In this document: one piece after another, positions 36,396 through 45,244 of the stretch
How the letters are laid out: each line of letters starts with the position of its first letter
How positions within the stretch are numbered: the stretch's first letter is position 1
NCBI GenBank assembly: GCA_003225295.1
Contig: QHYZ01000074.1
Coordinates: forward strand, 1-64,000
DNA: 64,000 nucleotides
Source: Acidobacteriota bacterium
GTDB taxonomy: Bacteria > Acidobacteriota > Terriglobia > Acidiferrales > UBA7541
Direction: 5' to 3'
Notes under the pieces: generated by a model
Database searches by the model: none
Told to the model about the DNA's origin: nothing
Seen by the model: the letters and a program-made list of their open reading frames with translations, nothing else
Program-made: the position numbers and the translations under genes

Positions 36396-38525
36396 GTGTA
36401 TCAGAGACTGACGGACCGGTTGCGCGAGACGCTGGCGGCGCACATTCTGAAGCAATACGGCCTGGAGCTGGCGATTGTGCTGGAGCGGCCGCCGAAGATT
36501 GAGATGGGCGAGGCGGCTTCACCAGTTTGTTTTGAATTGGCGAAGCAGTTGAAGCGCGCGCCGCGGCAGATTGCGCAGGAGATTGCGAATGGTTTGGGCA
36601 GGATCGATGGGATCGCCAGAGTCGCAGTGGCGGGTGGAGGGTATTTGAATGCCTACTTCGACCGAGCGGGATTTTGGGAGAGCGCGCAGGCAGAGGCGGC
36701 CCGACTTCAGACCGCGGACCTTCACGGGCCAAAGCCTCGTTTGCCGGTAGGCGATGACGCCGCACCTGAAGGTACCCCCCACAAAGAAGCTACGCCGCGT
36801 GATTCAATCGGAAGAGGCAAAGAAGAGGGCGGCCAGGGCCGGCAGTCCCACAAAATCATCGTCGAGCATACCAGCATCAATCCGAACAAGGCAGCGCACA
36901 TCGGACACGTGCGGAATGCGGTGCTGGGCGACACGATGGTGCGGATCCTGCGGCACACAGGTAACAGGGTGCAGATTCAGAATTACATCGATAACACGGG
37001 CGTGCAGGTGGCGGATGTGGTGATCGGCCTGCTGCAAATGGAAAAGGTCACGCCGGTTTGGGTGCGGAACCGGGCAGCGGAACCAAAGTTCGATCACTAC
37101 TGCTGGGAGCTGTATGCAAAAGCGACGAGCTTCTTTGGGGCGGACAAGGCGCGCGCGGCGAAGTTGCGCGGGGAGACGCTGAAGTCGATCGAGGAAGGAC
37201 AAGGGGAGGGCGCCGAGGTTGCCCAAGTCGTGGCGGATGCGATTGTCGGATGCCACCTGCGGACGATGGCGCGGCTGGGTATCAGCTACGAGCTGTTGGC
37301 GCGGGAGAGCGAAATTCTGCATCTGAAGTTTTGGGATGCGGCGTTCGAGATGCTGAAGAAATCGGGCGCGATTCAATTGGCGACGAGCGGGAAGATGGCG
37401 GGTTGTTGGATCATGCCGTGGGAAGAAGAGGTAAAAGAGGTTCAGGAAGTAAAGACGGTCAAAGAGGTAAAGGAAAAGACTCCCGAGCAAGAGGAGGAGA
37501 ATTCGCAGGCCAAGATTATTGTGCGTTCGAATGGGACGGTGACCTACGTTGGGAAGGACATTGCCTACCAACTTTGGAAATTCGGATTGTTGGGGAAGGA
37601 TTTTCACTACCGGAAGTGGCCGAATGCGCCGCGGGGGCCAACGGTTTGGGCTACCACAAGTGGGTCGAATGATCCGGGCGCACCGCACTTTGGCGAGGCG
37701 GCATCGAGCGTTTACAACGTGATTGATGCACGGCAGTCGTATTTGCAACGGGTAGTGGCGGCGGGGTTGCGAGCGCTGGGGCATGGGAAAGAGGCGGAGC
37801 AGTCGATTCACTTGTCGTATGAAATAGTGGCGCTGACGCCGCGATGTGCCGCGGAAATGGGCTACGAGCTTACGCCCGAAGAGGCCAAGAAGCCGTATGT
37901 GGAAGTGAGCGGACGCAAAGGCTTTGGTGTCAAAGCGGACGATCTGCTGGACAAGCTGGTGGCAGCGACGCTGGCGGAAGTGCAGCAGCGGCACGCGGAG
38001 ATGAGAGCAGAAGAACAAGAGTTGACGGCCCAGGCAATCGCCGTGGGGGCGTTGCGGTTTTTTCTGCTGAAATTTACCCGGAATGCGATTATTGCGTTCG
38101 ACTTTAAAGATGCGTTGAGTTTTGAGGGAGAGACAGGGCCATATTGCCAATATGCGGTAGTGCGGATACGCGGGATCAGGCGAAAGGGTGCGGAAGCAGG
38201 GGCGACCAACGTTGACGTAACTAGGGAATCCGTTAGTCAACTACTTTCGGGTGCGGAGGGAGATTCTCTTTGGGAGTTACTGGTCGCCGGGGGTTCGCTC
38301 GACTACGCGGTGGATGCGGCGATTGCTACGCAAGAGCCATCGTTCCTGGCGAAATATGCATTTCAATTGGCGCAAGCGTTCAATAACTTCTATCACCAAC
38401 ATCATATCCTGTCGGAAGCGGACGGGCAGAAGCGGGCCTTTCTGCTGCGGCTGACGGAGTTGGTGGAGGCGCAGATGGTGCAGGCGCTGGGATTATTGGG
38501 GATTGCAGCGCCGGAGAAAATGTAG
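36396..38525 (+). CDS. argS: Arginyl-tRNA synthetase with two insertions
   Basis: Charges tRNA-Arg. The 709-residue protein is well above the usual 550-590. The class I motif INPNKAAHIGHVRN has HIGH at 168-171, displaced by about 40 residues because of a Gly/Lys/Glu-rich insertion at about 110-148. A second low-complexity insertion (KEVQEVKTVKEVKEKTPEQE, about 345-372) is encoded by near-repeated gaggta/aaag units. The KMSKS-equivalent loop reads GRKGFGVKADDLL, as in many bacterial ArgRS, and the DALR anticodon domain is at the C-terminus. The GTG start follows GAGG by 5 bases. Confidence 0.94.
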   Translation: MYQRLTDRLRETLAAHILKQYGLELAIVLERPPKIEMGEAASPVCFELAKQLKRAPRQIAQEIANGLGRIDGIARVAVAGGGYLNAYFDRAGFWESAQAEAARLQTADLHGPKPRLPVGDDAAPEGTPHKEATPRDSIGRGKEEGGQGRQSHKIIVEHTSINPNKAAHIGHVRNAVLGDTMVRILRHTGNRVQIQNYIDNTGVQVADVVIGLLQMEKVTPVWVRNRAAEPKFDHYCWELYAKATSFFGADKARAAKLRGETLKSIEEGQGEGAEVAQVVADAIVGCHLRTMARLGISYELLARESEILHLKFWDAAFEMLKKSGAIQLATSGKMAGCWIMPWEEEVKEVQEVKTVKEVKEKTPEQEEENSQAKIIVRSNGTVTYVGKDIAYQLWKFGLLGKDFHYRKWPNAPRGPTVWATTSGSNDPGAPHFGEAASSVYNVIDARQSYLQRVVAAGLRALGHGKEAEQSIHLSYEIVALTPRCAAEMGYELTPEEAKKPYVEVSGRKGFGVKADDLLDKLVAATLAEVQQRHAEMRAEEQELTAQAIAVGALRFFLLKFTRNAIIAFDFKDALSFEGETGPYCQYAVVRIRGIRRKGAEAGATNVDVTRESVSQLLSGAEGDSLWELLVAGGSLDYAVDAAIATQEPSFLAKYAFQLAQAFNNFYHQHHILSEADGQKRAFLLRLTELVEAQMVQALGLLGIAAPEKM

Positions 38526-38585
38526 CCAGAAGACAAGCGTGCGCTGCACTGAGGCAGGCCCCTACACCGAACTGACCTCGGGCAC

Positions 38586-40076
38586 CTAATACGACAACAC
38601 CAGGTGGACGAGGGTGCGGAGGGCCACGCCGGTGGGGCCTTTGGCCAGCCAGGGCTTGGCGTCGTCGTTCCAGGCGGTGCCCGCGATGTCGAGGTGAATC
38701 CACGGCGTGTCGCCGGTGAACTCCTTGATGAACATGGCGCCGGCAATGGCGCCGCCGCCTTTGCCGCTGCCGATGTTCTGGATATCGGCGACAGTCCCCT
38801 TGATGAATTCGCGATAGTCGTCGTCGATGGGCATTTGCCACATTTTTTCGCCGACGGCTTTCGAACTGGCGAGCAGTCGGTCGGTGAAGGGCTGGTCGGA
38901 GCCGAAGACACCGACGTTGACGTTGGCGAGCGCTACGACGATGGCACCGGTGAGAGTCGCAGCGTCTACGAGATACGTGGCGCCAAGCTGCTTGGCGTAG
39001 TGAACACCGTCGGCAAGGACGAGGCGGCCTTCCGCGTCCGTGTTGAGGACTTCGATGGTCTTTCCGGACATGGCGGTCTGGATGTCGCCGGGCTTCTGAG
39101 CTTTGCCGCCGGGCATGTTTTCAGAAGACGGGACGACGCAGATCACTTTGACACTGGGCTTGAGGGCAGCGAGTGCTCGCATCACGCCGAGCATGGTGGC
39201 GCCCCCGGCCATGTCGTATTTCATTTTTTCCATGCCGTCGGCGGGCTTGATGGAGATGCCGCCAGTATCGAAGGTGATGGCCTTGCCGACGAGACCGATC
39301 ACTGGTGCGCCAGGTTTCAAGTTCGCGGGAGTGTAGGTGACGACGATGACGCGGGGCGGTTCGGGACCACCCTGGGCGACGCTGAGCAAAGCGCCCATCT
39401 TGAGGTCAGCGATTTTCTTTTCATCTAGAATTTCTACGGAAAGTCCGGCTCCCTTGGCCATGGCTTCGGCTTTTTCGGCCAGGATGCGCGGCGTGAGCTT
39501 GTTGGACGGCTCGTTGACGAGGTCGCGAGTGAAGTTTTGCGCCTCGGCGATGATGCGGCCTTTCGAAAGGCCCTTCTCTGCCGACGCACGTTCGGCGTCT
39601 GAGGAACCAGCGAGCAGGACAGTTTCGATGTTCTTGTCGTTTTTCTTTTCGGTCTTGTATTTGTCCGTCTCGAAATTGCCAGCGAGCACGCCTTCGGCGA
39701 TGGCTTGGGCCGATTCTTCGGCGGCGTGGCCCTCTCGAACGAGGAAAGCGAGATTTTTGACGGAGCGCGCCTTCAGATGCCGCAAGGCGGCGCCGGCGAC
39801 TTTGCGAAGCGCTGCAATGCTGTATTGCTCGCGCTTTCCTACTCCGACTAGCAGTAAGCGTGCGGCCTTGAGGCCCGCGGGCGCATGGACCAGCGTGAAC
39901 TCCAACATTTTGCCGGTCAATTCCCCGCTTTTCGCCAGCTTGCGCAGGAGTCCTCCGGCCGCCTGGTCGATCTCGGCGATGCGGCCTTGAACAAGGTCGG
40001 TCTCTTCAAATACGTAGGAAACCAGGGCATCGGTTTCGATTGCTGCGAACGGCTGGGTAACGAGCGTGATCTGCAT
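38586..40076 (-). CDS. pepA: Cytosol (leucyl) aminopeptidase
   Basis: A hexameric M17 metallo-aminopeptidase releasing N-terminal residues in the cytoplasm. Length is 496 residues. The N-terminal macro-like domain begins MQITLVTQPFAAIETDALV; the catalytic domain contains VGKAITFDTGGISIKPADGM with the metal-binding Lys/Asp and NTDAEGRLVLADGV, the M17 signature, with catalytic Arg and Asp/Glu metal ligands. Some M17 proteins also bind DNA (E. coli PepA/XerA); this is not implied by sequence here. It converges with argS and is 6 bases from smpB. Confidence 0.96.
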   Translation of the reverse strand: MQITLVTQPFAAIETDALVSYVFEETDLVQGRIAEIDQAAGGLLRKLAKSGELTGKMLEFTLVHAPAGLKAARLLLVGVGKREQYSIAALRKVAGAALRHLKARSVKNLAFLVREGHAAEESAQAIAEGVLAGNFETDKYKTEKKNDKNIETVLLAGSSDAERASAEKGLSKGRIIAEAQNFTRDLVNEPSNKLTPRILAEKAEAMAKGAGLSVEILDEKKIADLKMGALLSVAQGGPEPPRVIVVTYTPANLKPGAPVIGLVGKAITFDTGGISIKPADGMEKMKYDMAGGATMLGVMRALAALKPSVKVICVVPSSENMPGGKAQKPGDIQTAMSGKTIEVLNTDAEGRLVLADGVHYAKQLGATYLVDAATLTGAIVVALANVNVGVFGSDQPFTDRLLASSKAVGEKMWQMPIDDDYREFIKGTVADIQNIGSGKGGGAIAGAMFIKEFTGDTPWIHLDIAGTAWNDDAKPWLAKGPTGVALRTLVHLVLSY

Positions 40077-40082
40077 GGTGCG

Positions 40083-40580
40083 CTATCGCCTCCGATTGCG
40101 ATACATGGATTGTTCAATTTCCCTGCGAGCTTCCTTGGTACGTTCGTCCTGGCGGCGATCCCACGACTTCTTGCCCTGTGCCAGAGCAATTTCGATCTTG
40201 GCGATGCCGTTACGAAAGTAGATCTTCAAGGGGATGACCGTCAGACCCTTGGACTCGGTGCGACCGGAAAGCCTGTCGATTTCCCTCTTGTGAAGCAGGA
40301 GCTTTCGCGAGCCCAATGGCTCATGATTCCAAGGCCCCCCGGGTAAGTACTGTGCAATGTGCGCGTTAACGAGCCATGCGCTGTTGGCCTTGAAATCGAC
40401 GTAGGCATCGCGAATGTTCGCTTTGCCCTCGCGGAGGGCCTTGACCTCGGTGCCATGAAGGACCAGGCCAGCCTCATGTTTCTCAAGAATTTGGTAGTTA
40501 TAGGAGGCGGAGCGGTTTTGTGCGACGATGTGCTCGCCGGACTTCGCTGAATTCTCTGTCTTATTGGCAGGCTTGGCCAC
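40083..40580 (-). CDS. smpB: SsrA-binding protein SmpB
   Basis: Binds tmRNA and enters the decoding centre of stalled ribosomes for trans-translation. The 165-residue protein has the core RSASYNYQILEKHEAGLVLHG-type start, GTEVKALREGKANIRDAYV and the Lys/Arg-rich C-terminal tail (KKSWDRRQDERTKEARREIE) that mimics mRNA. A tmRNA gene is not seen in this window. It is 6 bases upstream of pepA on the same strand. Confidence 0.96.
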   Translation of the reverse strand: MAKPANKTENSAKSGEHIVAQNRSASYNYQILEKHEAGLVLHGTEVKALREGKANIRDAYVDFKANSAWLVNAHIAQYLPGGPWNHEPLGSRKLLLHKREIDRLSGRTESKGLTVIPLKIYFRNGIAKIEIALAQGKKSWDRRQDERTKEARREIEQSMYRNRRR

Positions 40581-40666
40581 AACTTTCCATCATAACTTCA
40601 GTATTAAGACTTGTCACTCTCGACACAAGGCAAGGTTGTTTCATTTAGGCGGCCAACCCAGCATCC

Positions 40667-40696
40667 TTGCCGGGCCTCTAAATCGAATGTTAGACT
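40667..40696 (+). promoter_or_regulatory. Promoter for the secretin-pseudopilin genes
   Basis: TTGCCG (40667-40672) and TAGACT (40691-40696) are separated by 18 bases, about 38 bases upstream of the secretin ATG. GGAG precedes the ATG. Confidence 0.45.
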
Positions 40697-40733
40697 GCTT
40701 GTTTAGGCTTCATGTCGAGGCCTCGGAGAGTGC

Positions 40734-43025
40734 ATGCGCCGCTGGGGAAGCCTATTTCTGTGTGTTGGTCTCGGACTGCTCGCCGTGGGCTGTCCCAAGG
40801 GCCAACCCGATTACAACCAAGGTAGGAAAGCGGAGACGCTTCAGGATTACGACGCCGCGTTCGCCTTCTACCAAAAGGCCGCCAAGGCTGACCCGTACAA
40901 CGCCACTTACAAGATCAAGCTGAACCGGGTACGCTTTGAGGCCAGCGAATTGCACGTCAAGCGCGGTGTTGAACTACGGAAACAGGGCGACCTCCAGGGC
41001 GCCGCGGGCGAATTCCAAAGGGCGCAGGCCATGGATCCTTCGAGCCCTGTCGCGGACCAGGAATTACGCAAGACGGTCGAGATGATCGCGGAGAAAAACC
41101 GCGCGGCCGATGCGGCTGCTGAGCTGCCGACTGATCCGAACGAGCCACCCCTGGCTGCGATGCCGCCTGAAATCAAGCCGCTCTCGCGAGCTCCCATTAA
41201 TCTGAAAATGTCCAATGACGCAAAGATCGTCTTCGACACGATAGGGAAACTCGCGGGGCTGACGGTGATCTATGACCCGGACTTCCCTGCCCGGCGCATC
41301 ACGGTGGAATTGAACAATGTGACCATGGAGCAGGCGCTGGAAATCGTGTCGTTAGAGACCAAGGCTTTCGTGAAGCCGGTTACGGAAAATATTATTTTCG
41401 TGATTCCGGATCAGCCACAAAAACGCCGGGACTACGAAGAGCAAGTAGTCAAGACATTTTACGTTTCAAACACGGTTCAGCCGCAGGATCTGACCGAAAT
41501 TGTGACCGGATTGCGGCAATTGCTGGATCTGAAACGAATCCAGCAGCTCAACTCGCAGAACGCCATCATTGTCCGCGACACGCCGGACAAGCTGCTGCTG
41601 GCGGAGAAGATGATCCGGGACATCGACAAAGCCAAGCCTGAGGTGGTGGTGCAAGTCGAAGTGCTGGAGGCGCGCACGGATCGCCTGCGGGACCTGGGCA
41701 TTCTCCCCGGGCAGACGGCCAGCATTGCCATCAACCCGAACAGTAGCACGACGAGCAGCTCTTCAGGCACCACCTCCACGACGAGCAACAGCGGAATCAC
41801 TCTAAACCAACTTCGCCACCTGAATGGAAGTGATCTTGTCTTCACGCTGCCGAGCGCGACAGCAAACGCAATCCTCAGTGATACGAGCACGAGGATTATC
41901 CAAAATCCGGAAGTCCGCTCGGTGGACGGCCAGACCGCCAAACTGCGCATTGGCGACCGCATCCCTATTGCCACGGGCAGCTTTCAGGCGGGTGTAGGTG
42001 TCGGCTCGACCGGCGGCGCAGGTTTTGTAAACCCACTGGTGAATACGCAATTCACATATTTGGACGTCGGGGTGAATATAGACCTTACGCCCCGTGTGCA
42101 TCCGAATCGCGACGTCAGCCTGAAATTAAAAGTGGAAGTCTCTTCGCATACCGGCGATCAGGCGATTGGCGGAATCACGCAACCCATCATCAGCCAGCGG
42201 GTCATCGAGCATGACATCCGCTTGAAAGAGGGCGAGGTCAGTATACTTGGCGGCCTGGTCCAACGAACTAACAGCAAAACCCTGGAAGGCTGGCCGGGAC
42301 TCGCGAAGCTACCCCTGCTGAGATATCTCTTCTCACATGACAAGACGGACCACCAAGAAGATGAAGTGCTGATCGTCCTGACACCCCGGATCGTGCGTAT
42401 TCCCGAATGGACCAAAGCGAATCTGCGGACGATGTATGCTGGCTCTGACACAAACGTGCAAGTCAAGCGGGAGAGTGAGATTCGCGCACCTGCGCAGCAA
42501 CCAGCATCATCGCCACAACCTAAGACGAATCAAAATACGGGAGCGGGAACGCCGACTTCTGCGCCAAGTGCCACGGCCCCCGCGGCTGGCACTGCTCAGG
42601 GAGCTCCCGCGGCAAAGATTCGGTTTGAGCCGCAGAGCTTGTCGTTGAAGGCCGGGCAGACAGCAACAATCGGCGTTGTGGTTGACAACGTGAGCGACCT
42701 CTTCTCCATCCCGCTGTTGCTCCAGTACAACCCCGCGGTAATCAGCGTAGAAGAGGTGCAGCATGGCGGGTTCCTCTCAGGCGGAACCCAGGAAATCGCT
42801 ATCGTGCAGCAGGTCTTTAAGGAAAAAGGACAAGCGATAATTTCCGCAACGCGCCAGCCCAACACACCAGGAGTGAGCGGAAGCGGGACGCTGATCGGCA
42901 TCGTCGTCAAGGCGCTGGCGCCGGGCTCGTCAAACCTGTCGATCGTGCAAGTGAATGCGAAAGATTCAGAGCAGAAGCTGATACCGTTGATAACACAAGA
43001 GGCGACGCTGCAGGTCCAGCAGTAG
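40734..43025 (+). CDS. Secretin lipoprotein (PilQ/GspD type) with TPR and cohesin-like domains
   Basis: An outer-membrane multimeric channel for type IV pilus or type II secretion. The 763-residue protein has a lipobox-type signal (LGLLAVGC), a TPR-like N-terminus (residues 25-120), an STN-like and N-domain region (DTIGKLAGLTVIYDP, then DLTEIVTGLRQLLDLKR), and the secretin pore core with VPIATGSF-like RIPIATGSFQAGVGVG and VSILGGLVQR. A Pro/Ala/Thr linker leads to a cohesin-like beta-sandwich at about 628-763 (RFEPQSLSLKAGQTATIGVVV). Two pseudopilins follow. The pil/gsp assembly ATPase and platform genes are not in the window. Confidence 0.88.
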   Translation: MRRWGSLFLCVGLGLLAVGCPKGQPDYNQGRKAETLQDYDAAFAFYQKAAKADPYNATYKIKLNRVRFEASELHVKRGVELRKQGDLQGAAGEFQRAQAMDPSSPVADQELRKTVEMIAEKNRAADAAAELPTDPNEPPLAAMPPEIKPLSRAPINLKMSNDAKIVFDTIGKLAGLTVIYDPDFPARRITVELNNVTMEQALEIVSLETKAFVKPVTENIIFVIPDQPQKRRDYEEQVVKTFYVSNTVQPQDLTEIVTGLRQLLDLKRIQQLNSQNAIIVRDTPDKLLLAEKMIRDIDKAKPEVVVQVEVLEARTDRLRDLGILPGQTASIAINPNSSTTSSSSGTTSTTSNSGITLNQLRHLNGSDLVFTLPSATANAILSDTSTRIIQNPEVRSVDGQTAKLRIGDRIPIATGSFQAGVGVGSTGGAGFVNPLVNTQFTYLDVGVNIDLTPRVHPNRDVSLKLKVEVSSHTGDQAIGGITQPIISQRVIEHDIRLKEGEVSILGGLVQRTNSKTLEGWPGLAKLPLLRYLFSHDKTDHQEDEVLIVLTPRIVRIPEWTKANLRTMYAGSDTNVQVKRESEIRAPAQQPASSPQPKTNQNTGAGTPTSAPSATAPAAGTAQGAPAAKIRFEPQSLSLKAGQTATIGVVVDNVSDLFSIPLLLQYNPAVISVEEVQHGGFLSGGTQEIAIVQQVFKEKGQAIISATRQPNTPGVSGSGTLIGIVVKALAPGSSNLSIVQVNAKDSEQKLIPLITQEATLQVQQ

Positions 43026-43032
43026 TCGAATT

Positions 43033-43554
43033 ATGCGAACGATGTTACCCAAGATTTCATACCGCGGACGAAGCCGCAGAAGAGTCCACCGGAGGCCGTC
43101 TTTCTCCGAAGCTGGAATGACGCTGCTGGAGTTGATCATCGCCTGCGCCATTCTGCTGATTCTGTCATCCGCTGCCCTGCCGATCGCGAAGTACACTGTC
43201 ATTCGTCAGAAAGAAGCTGAGCTTCGGCGTGATCTCCGCGAAATGAAGGATGCCATCGACCGGTACAAAGACGCGGCCGACCGAAACCAGATCCGCGTGG
43301 AAATCGGGAGCGAAGGCTATCCCCCAGATCTGGAGACTTTGGTGAAGGGAGTGCAACTCGGCGCCAGCAGCGATCGGAAGATTCGTTTTCTGCGGAAGGT
43401 CCCGGTGGACCCCATGACGGGGCAGGCCGACTGGGGACTGCGTGCCGTTCAAGACGATCCCGATTCGACGAGCTGGGGCGGCAAGAACGTGTTTGACGTA
43501 TACTCGAAGTCGATGGGTACGGCGCTCGATGGCACCAAGTATTCCGATTGGTAG
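43033..43554 (+). CDS. GspG-like pseudopilin 1
   Basis: A 173-residue prepilin with a long basic leader ending EAG, cleavage before MTLLELIIACAILLIL (Glu at +5), and a single hydrophobic helix. The globular part ends with VDPMTGQADWG, a calcium-loop type motif of major pseudopilins. It begins 7 bases after the secretin. Unusual leader length (about 30 residues). Confidence 0.85.
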   Translation: MRTMLPKISYRGRSRRRVHRRPSFSEAGMTLLELIIACAILLILSSAALPIAKYTVIRQKEAELRRDLREMKDAIDRYKDAADRNQIRVEIGSEGYPPDLETLVKGVQLGASSDRKIRFLRKVPVDPMTGQADWGLRAVQDDPDSTSWGGKNVFDVYSKSMGTALDGTKYSDW

Positions 43555-43572
43555 ATCGAACGAGGATTTGAA

Positions 43573-44019
43573 ATGAAAATGCTGTCGCAAATTCGAACGG
43601 GCAGGCTGTCGTTGCGGACGCGTCGCATCGGGCTGTTCGAAGCGGGGTTTACGCTCATCGAATTGATGATCGTCATTACGATCATCCTTATCCTCATCGG
43701 CATGGCCGCACAGCGCTATGAGAAATCGGTGCAGCACGCACGCGAAGCAACCATGAAGCAGGATCTCTGGGTCATGCGGCAGGCGATCGATAATTACACG
43801 CTGGACAAACAGACCGCCCCGCAGTCCTTGGAAGATTTGGTGCAGGCGGGGTATCTGCGGAAGGTTCCCACAGACCCCATGACGGGGGCAGCAGACTGGG
43901 TGCCACAGTTCGATAGCGTGGTGTTAAGCGCAGAGCAATCGGGAACGGGCATGATTGATATTCATTCGAATTCCGACAGAGTTTCTCCCTTCGAGAACAC
44001 CCCCTACAACGAGTGGTAG
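43573..44019 (+). CDS. GspG-like pseudopilin 2
   Basis: A 148-residue class III prepilin: leader ends EAG, followed by FTLIELMIVITIILILIG with Glu5 of the mature protein. The globular part carries AIDNYTLDKQTAPQSLEDLV and TDPMTGAADWV, matching GspG. It follows pseudopilin 1 by 18 bases. Two related GspG-like genes in tandem suggest duplication and specialisation. It is the last gene before the accessory region. Confidence 0.88.
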   Translation: MKMLSQIRTGRLSLRTRRIGLFEAGFTLIELMIVITIILILIGMAAQRYEKSVQHAREATMKQDLWVMRQAIDNYTLDKQTAPQSLEDLVQAGYLRKVPTDPMTGAADWVPQFDSVVLSAEQSGTGMIDIHSNSDRVSPFENTPYNEW

Positions 44020-44242
44020 TTCCTTCTGACGGGTTTACAAAATCATTGCGCCAGCTGCCTGCACGTTGCACTGATTTTGACGGAAGCTTGCTCGTCCGAT
44101 ATAGGTTTCCGTTAGTGCTCGCCAATGATTCTGACCGGTAATAATCGGCAAACCGGAAGTAATACGCTGGTCGCTCGGAATTTTGGGCACTAAGCGGGCA
44201 CCTGAAAAGCGCAGAAGAGTGCCAAGTCACGTAATATCAACG

Positions 44243-44285
44243 CGCGGCTTGGAGCGGCCTAGTCGCTCGTCGGGCAACTATAACG
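44243..44285 (+). repeat. Degenerate 5'-half copy of the initiator tRNA-fMet
   Basis: The stretch matches the 5' half of the tRNA at 44340, from the acceptor strand (GCGG) through the D arm (GGAGCGGCCT) to TCGGGC of the anticodon stem, then fades after the anticodon loop. It lacks a 3' half and cannot fold. The remaining gap 44020-44242 shows no gene. Confidence 0.6.
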
Positions 44286-44303
44286 ACAGCTGCAAACGGG
44301 CAT

Positions 44304-44334
44304 TTGCAGAAAAATCTAAGTTGTGTGTTATGAT
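44304..44334 (+). promoter_or_regulatory. Candidate promoter for tRNA-fMet
   Basis: TTGCAG (44304-44309) and TATGAT (44329-44334) are separated by 19 bases, ending 5 bases before the tRNA. The -35 overlaps an inverted repeat CTGCAAA/TTTGCAG (44290-44309). Confidence 0.4.
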
Positions 44335-44339
44335 GCTTC

Positions 44340-44416
<77 letters not shown>

Positions 44417-44432
44417 ATTTTGAATGACTTGA

Positions 44433-44470
44433 AACGGCTTGGAGGATGCTCCCTCTGAGCCGTTGTTTTC
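44433..44470 (+). terminator. Rho-independent terminator of tRNA-fMet
   Basis: AACGGCT (44433-44439) pairs with AGCCGTT (44458-44464), with an inner GGAG/CTCC stem, followed by GTTTTC. Confidence 0.65.
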
Positions 44471-44506
44471 TTCGGTAGCGATTCGATTCCCAAAGATGTC
44501 CGTCTG

Positions 44507-44929
44507 TCAGGCAAAGGGGTTGGAGATCGTGACGCTTCCAATCTGCTGTCCATCCTGAAAGTCTTCACTGTAAAGAACTCCACACTGACCCTCGATGGCA
44601 GAAGCGACGATCAACGAATCGTACCAAGGCAATTGGAACCTCGCTCCAACCCGTAGCGCCTCTCCATACAAAGCTTGCGAAGAGTGCACTGACAGGAGCG
44701 GACGAAACGTGGTCGACAAATATTGTTCTGCGTCGACGGCACTCATAGGTTTTGAGAAACGGCGCAGTGCAACGTTAAAGAACTCTTGCACCACTTGATA
44801 GCTAACAATTCCGCCGCGCGTCTCAATTGCACTTCTGATCAGCTTTCTGGCTTGCGCAGCCTTCTTCGGCGAACTTGCGTCAAAGGAATACACGAAGATG
44901 TTTGTATCGAGAAAGAACCTACCGTTCAT
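44507..44929 (-). CDS. PIN-domain toxin (VapC-like ribonuclease)
   Basis: A 140-residue PIN protein with FLDTNIFVYSFD (first acidic residue Asp8), QEFFNVALRR with the second acidic Glu, and WYDSLIVASAIEGQCG with the third Asp, then YSEDFQDGQ. These are the four conserved acidic metal ligands of VapC endoribonucleases. It overlaps the antitoxin gene by 11 bases, the usual TA layout with the antitoxin first. It lies directly downstream of the tRNA, within the island. RNA target unknown; VapC toxins often cut initiator tRNA or 23S rRNA. Confidence 0.88.
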   Translation of the reverse strand: MNGRFFLDTNIFVYSFDASSPKKAAQARKLIRSAIETRGGIVSYQVVQEFFNVALRRFSKPMSAVDAEQYLSTTFRPLLSVHSSQALYGEALRVGARFQLPWYDSLIVASAIEGQCGVLYSEDFQDGQQIGSVTISNPFA

Positions 44930-45137
44930 TCATCTCGTCCCGATTGAAGCGCCGCCCCGCCTGTACATGCTTCAGTCGCTTCATCAGAGCGTCGAACTCC
45001 TGCGTGCCACCGCTTCGTGCTGTGAATTGCTCCAGCCATTCGCGGAACATAGCATTGAGCGTCTTATGCTGCGATTTGGCCAACAGGCGCGCTTGCTCAA
45101 TCAGTTGCTCATCTGCACTGAGGGTAATGTTTTTCAT
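44919..45137 (-). CDS. Ribbon-helix-helix antitoxin of the PIN toxin
   Basis: A 72-residue protein with MKNITLSADEQLIEQARLLA, a CopG/RHH-like beta strand and helix, and a basic C-terminal tail likely to wrap the toxin. It precedes and overlaps the PIN gene by 11 bases. A perfect palindrome (45149-45167) lies 11 bases upstream of the ATG and is the probable operator for autoregulation. Confidence 0.82.
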   Translation of the reverse strand: MKNITLSADEQLIEQARLLAKSQHKTLNAMFREWLEQFTARSGGTQEFDALMKRLKHVQAGRRFNRDEMNER

Positions 45138-45148
45138 ACGAAAGCAGT

Positions 45149-45167
45149 GTACACGAGTTTCGTGTAC
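45149..45167. promoter_or_regulatory. Palindromic operator of the toxin-antitoxin operon
   Basis: GTACACGA and TCGTGTAC are perfect 8-base arms around GTT, just upstream of the antitoxin start. Position and symmetry fit a ribbon-helix-helix antitoxin binding site. Confidence 0.65.
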
Positions 45168-45244
45168 CTGGCAAGCCTCCTCGCAAAGCTAAAGACCGTC
45201 GTGAACGCTTTAACAATGGTATAATATATGTTACCATCGAAACG

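Noticed and set aside
36804-38240. 478-codon open frame antisense to argS
   Set aside because: Composition follows the argS codon pattern in reverse and the protein is His/Arg/Pro-rich without any domain; argS itself is beyond doubt.
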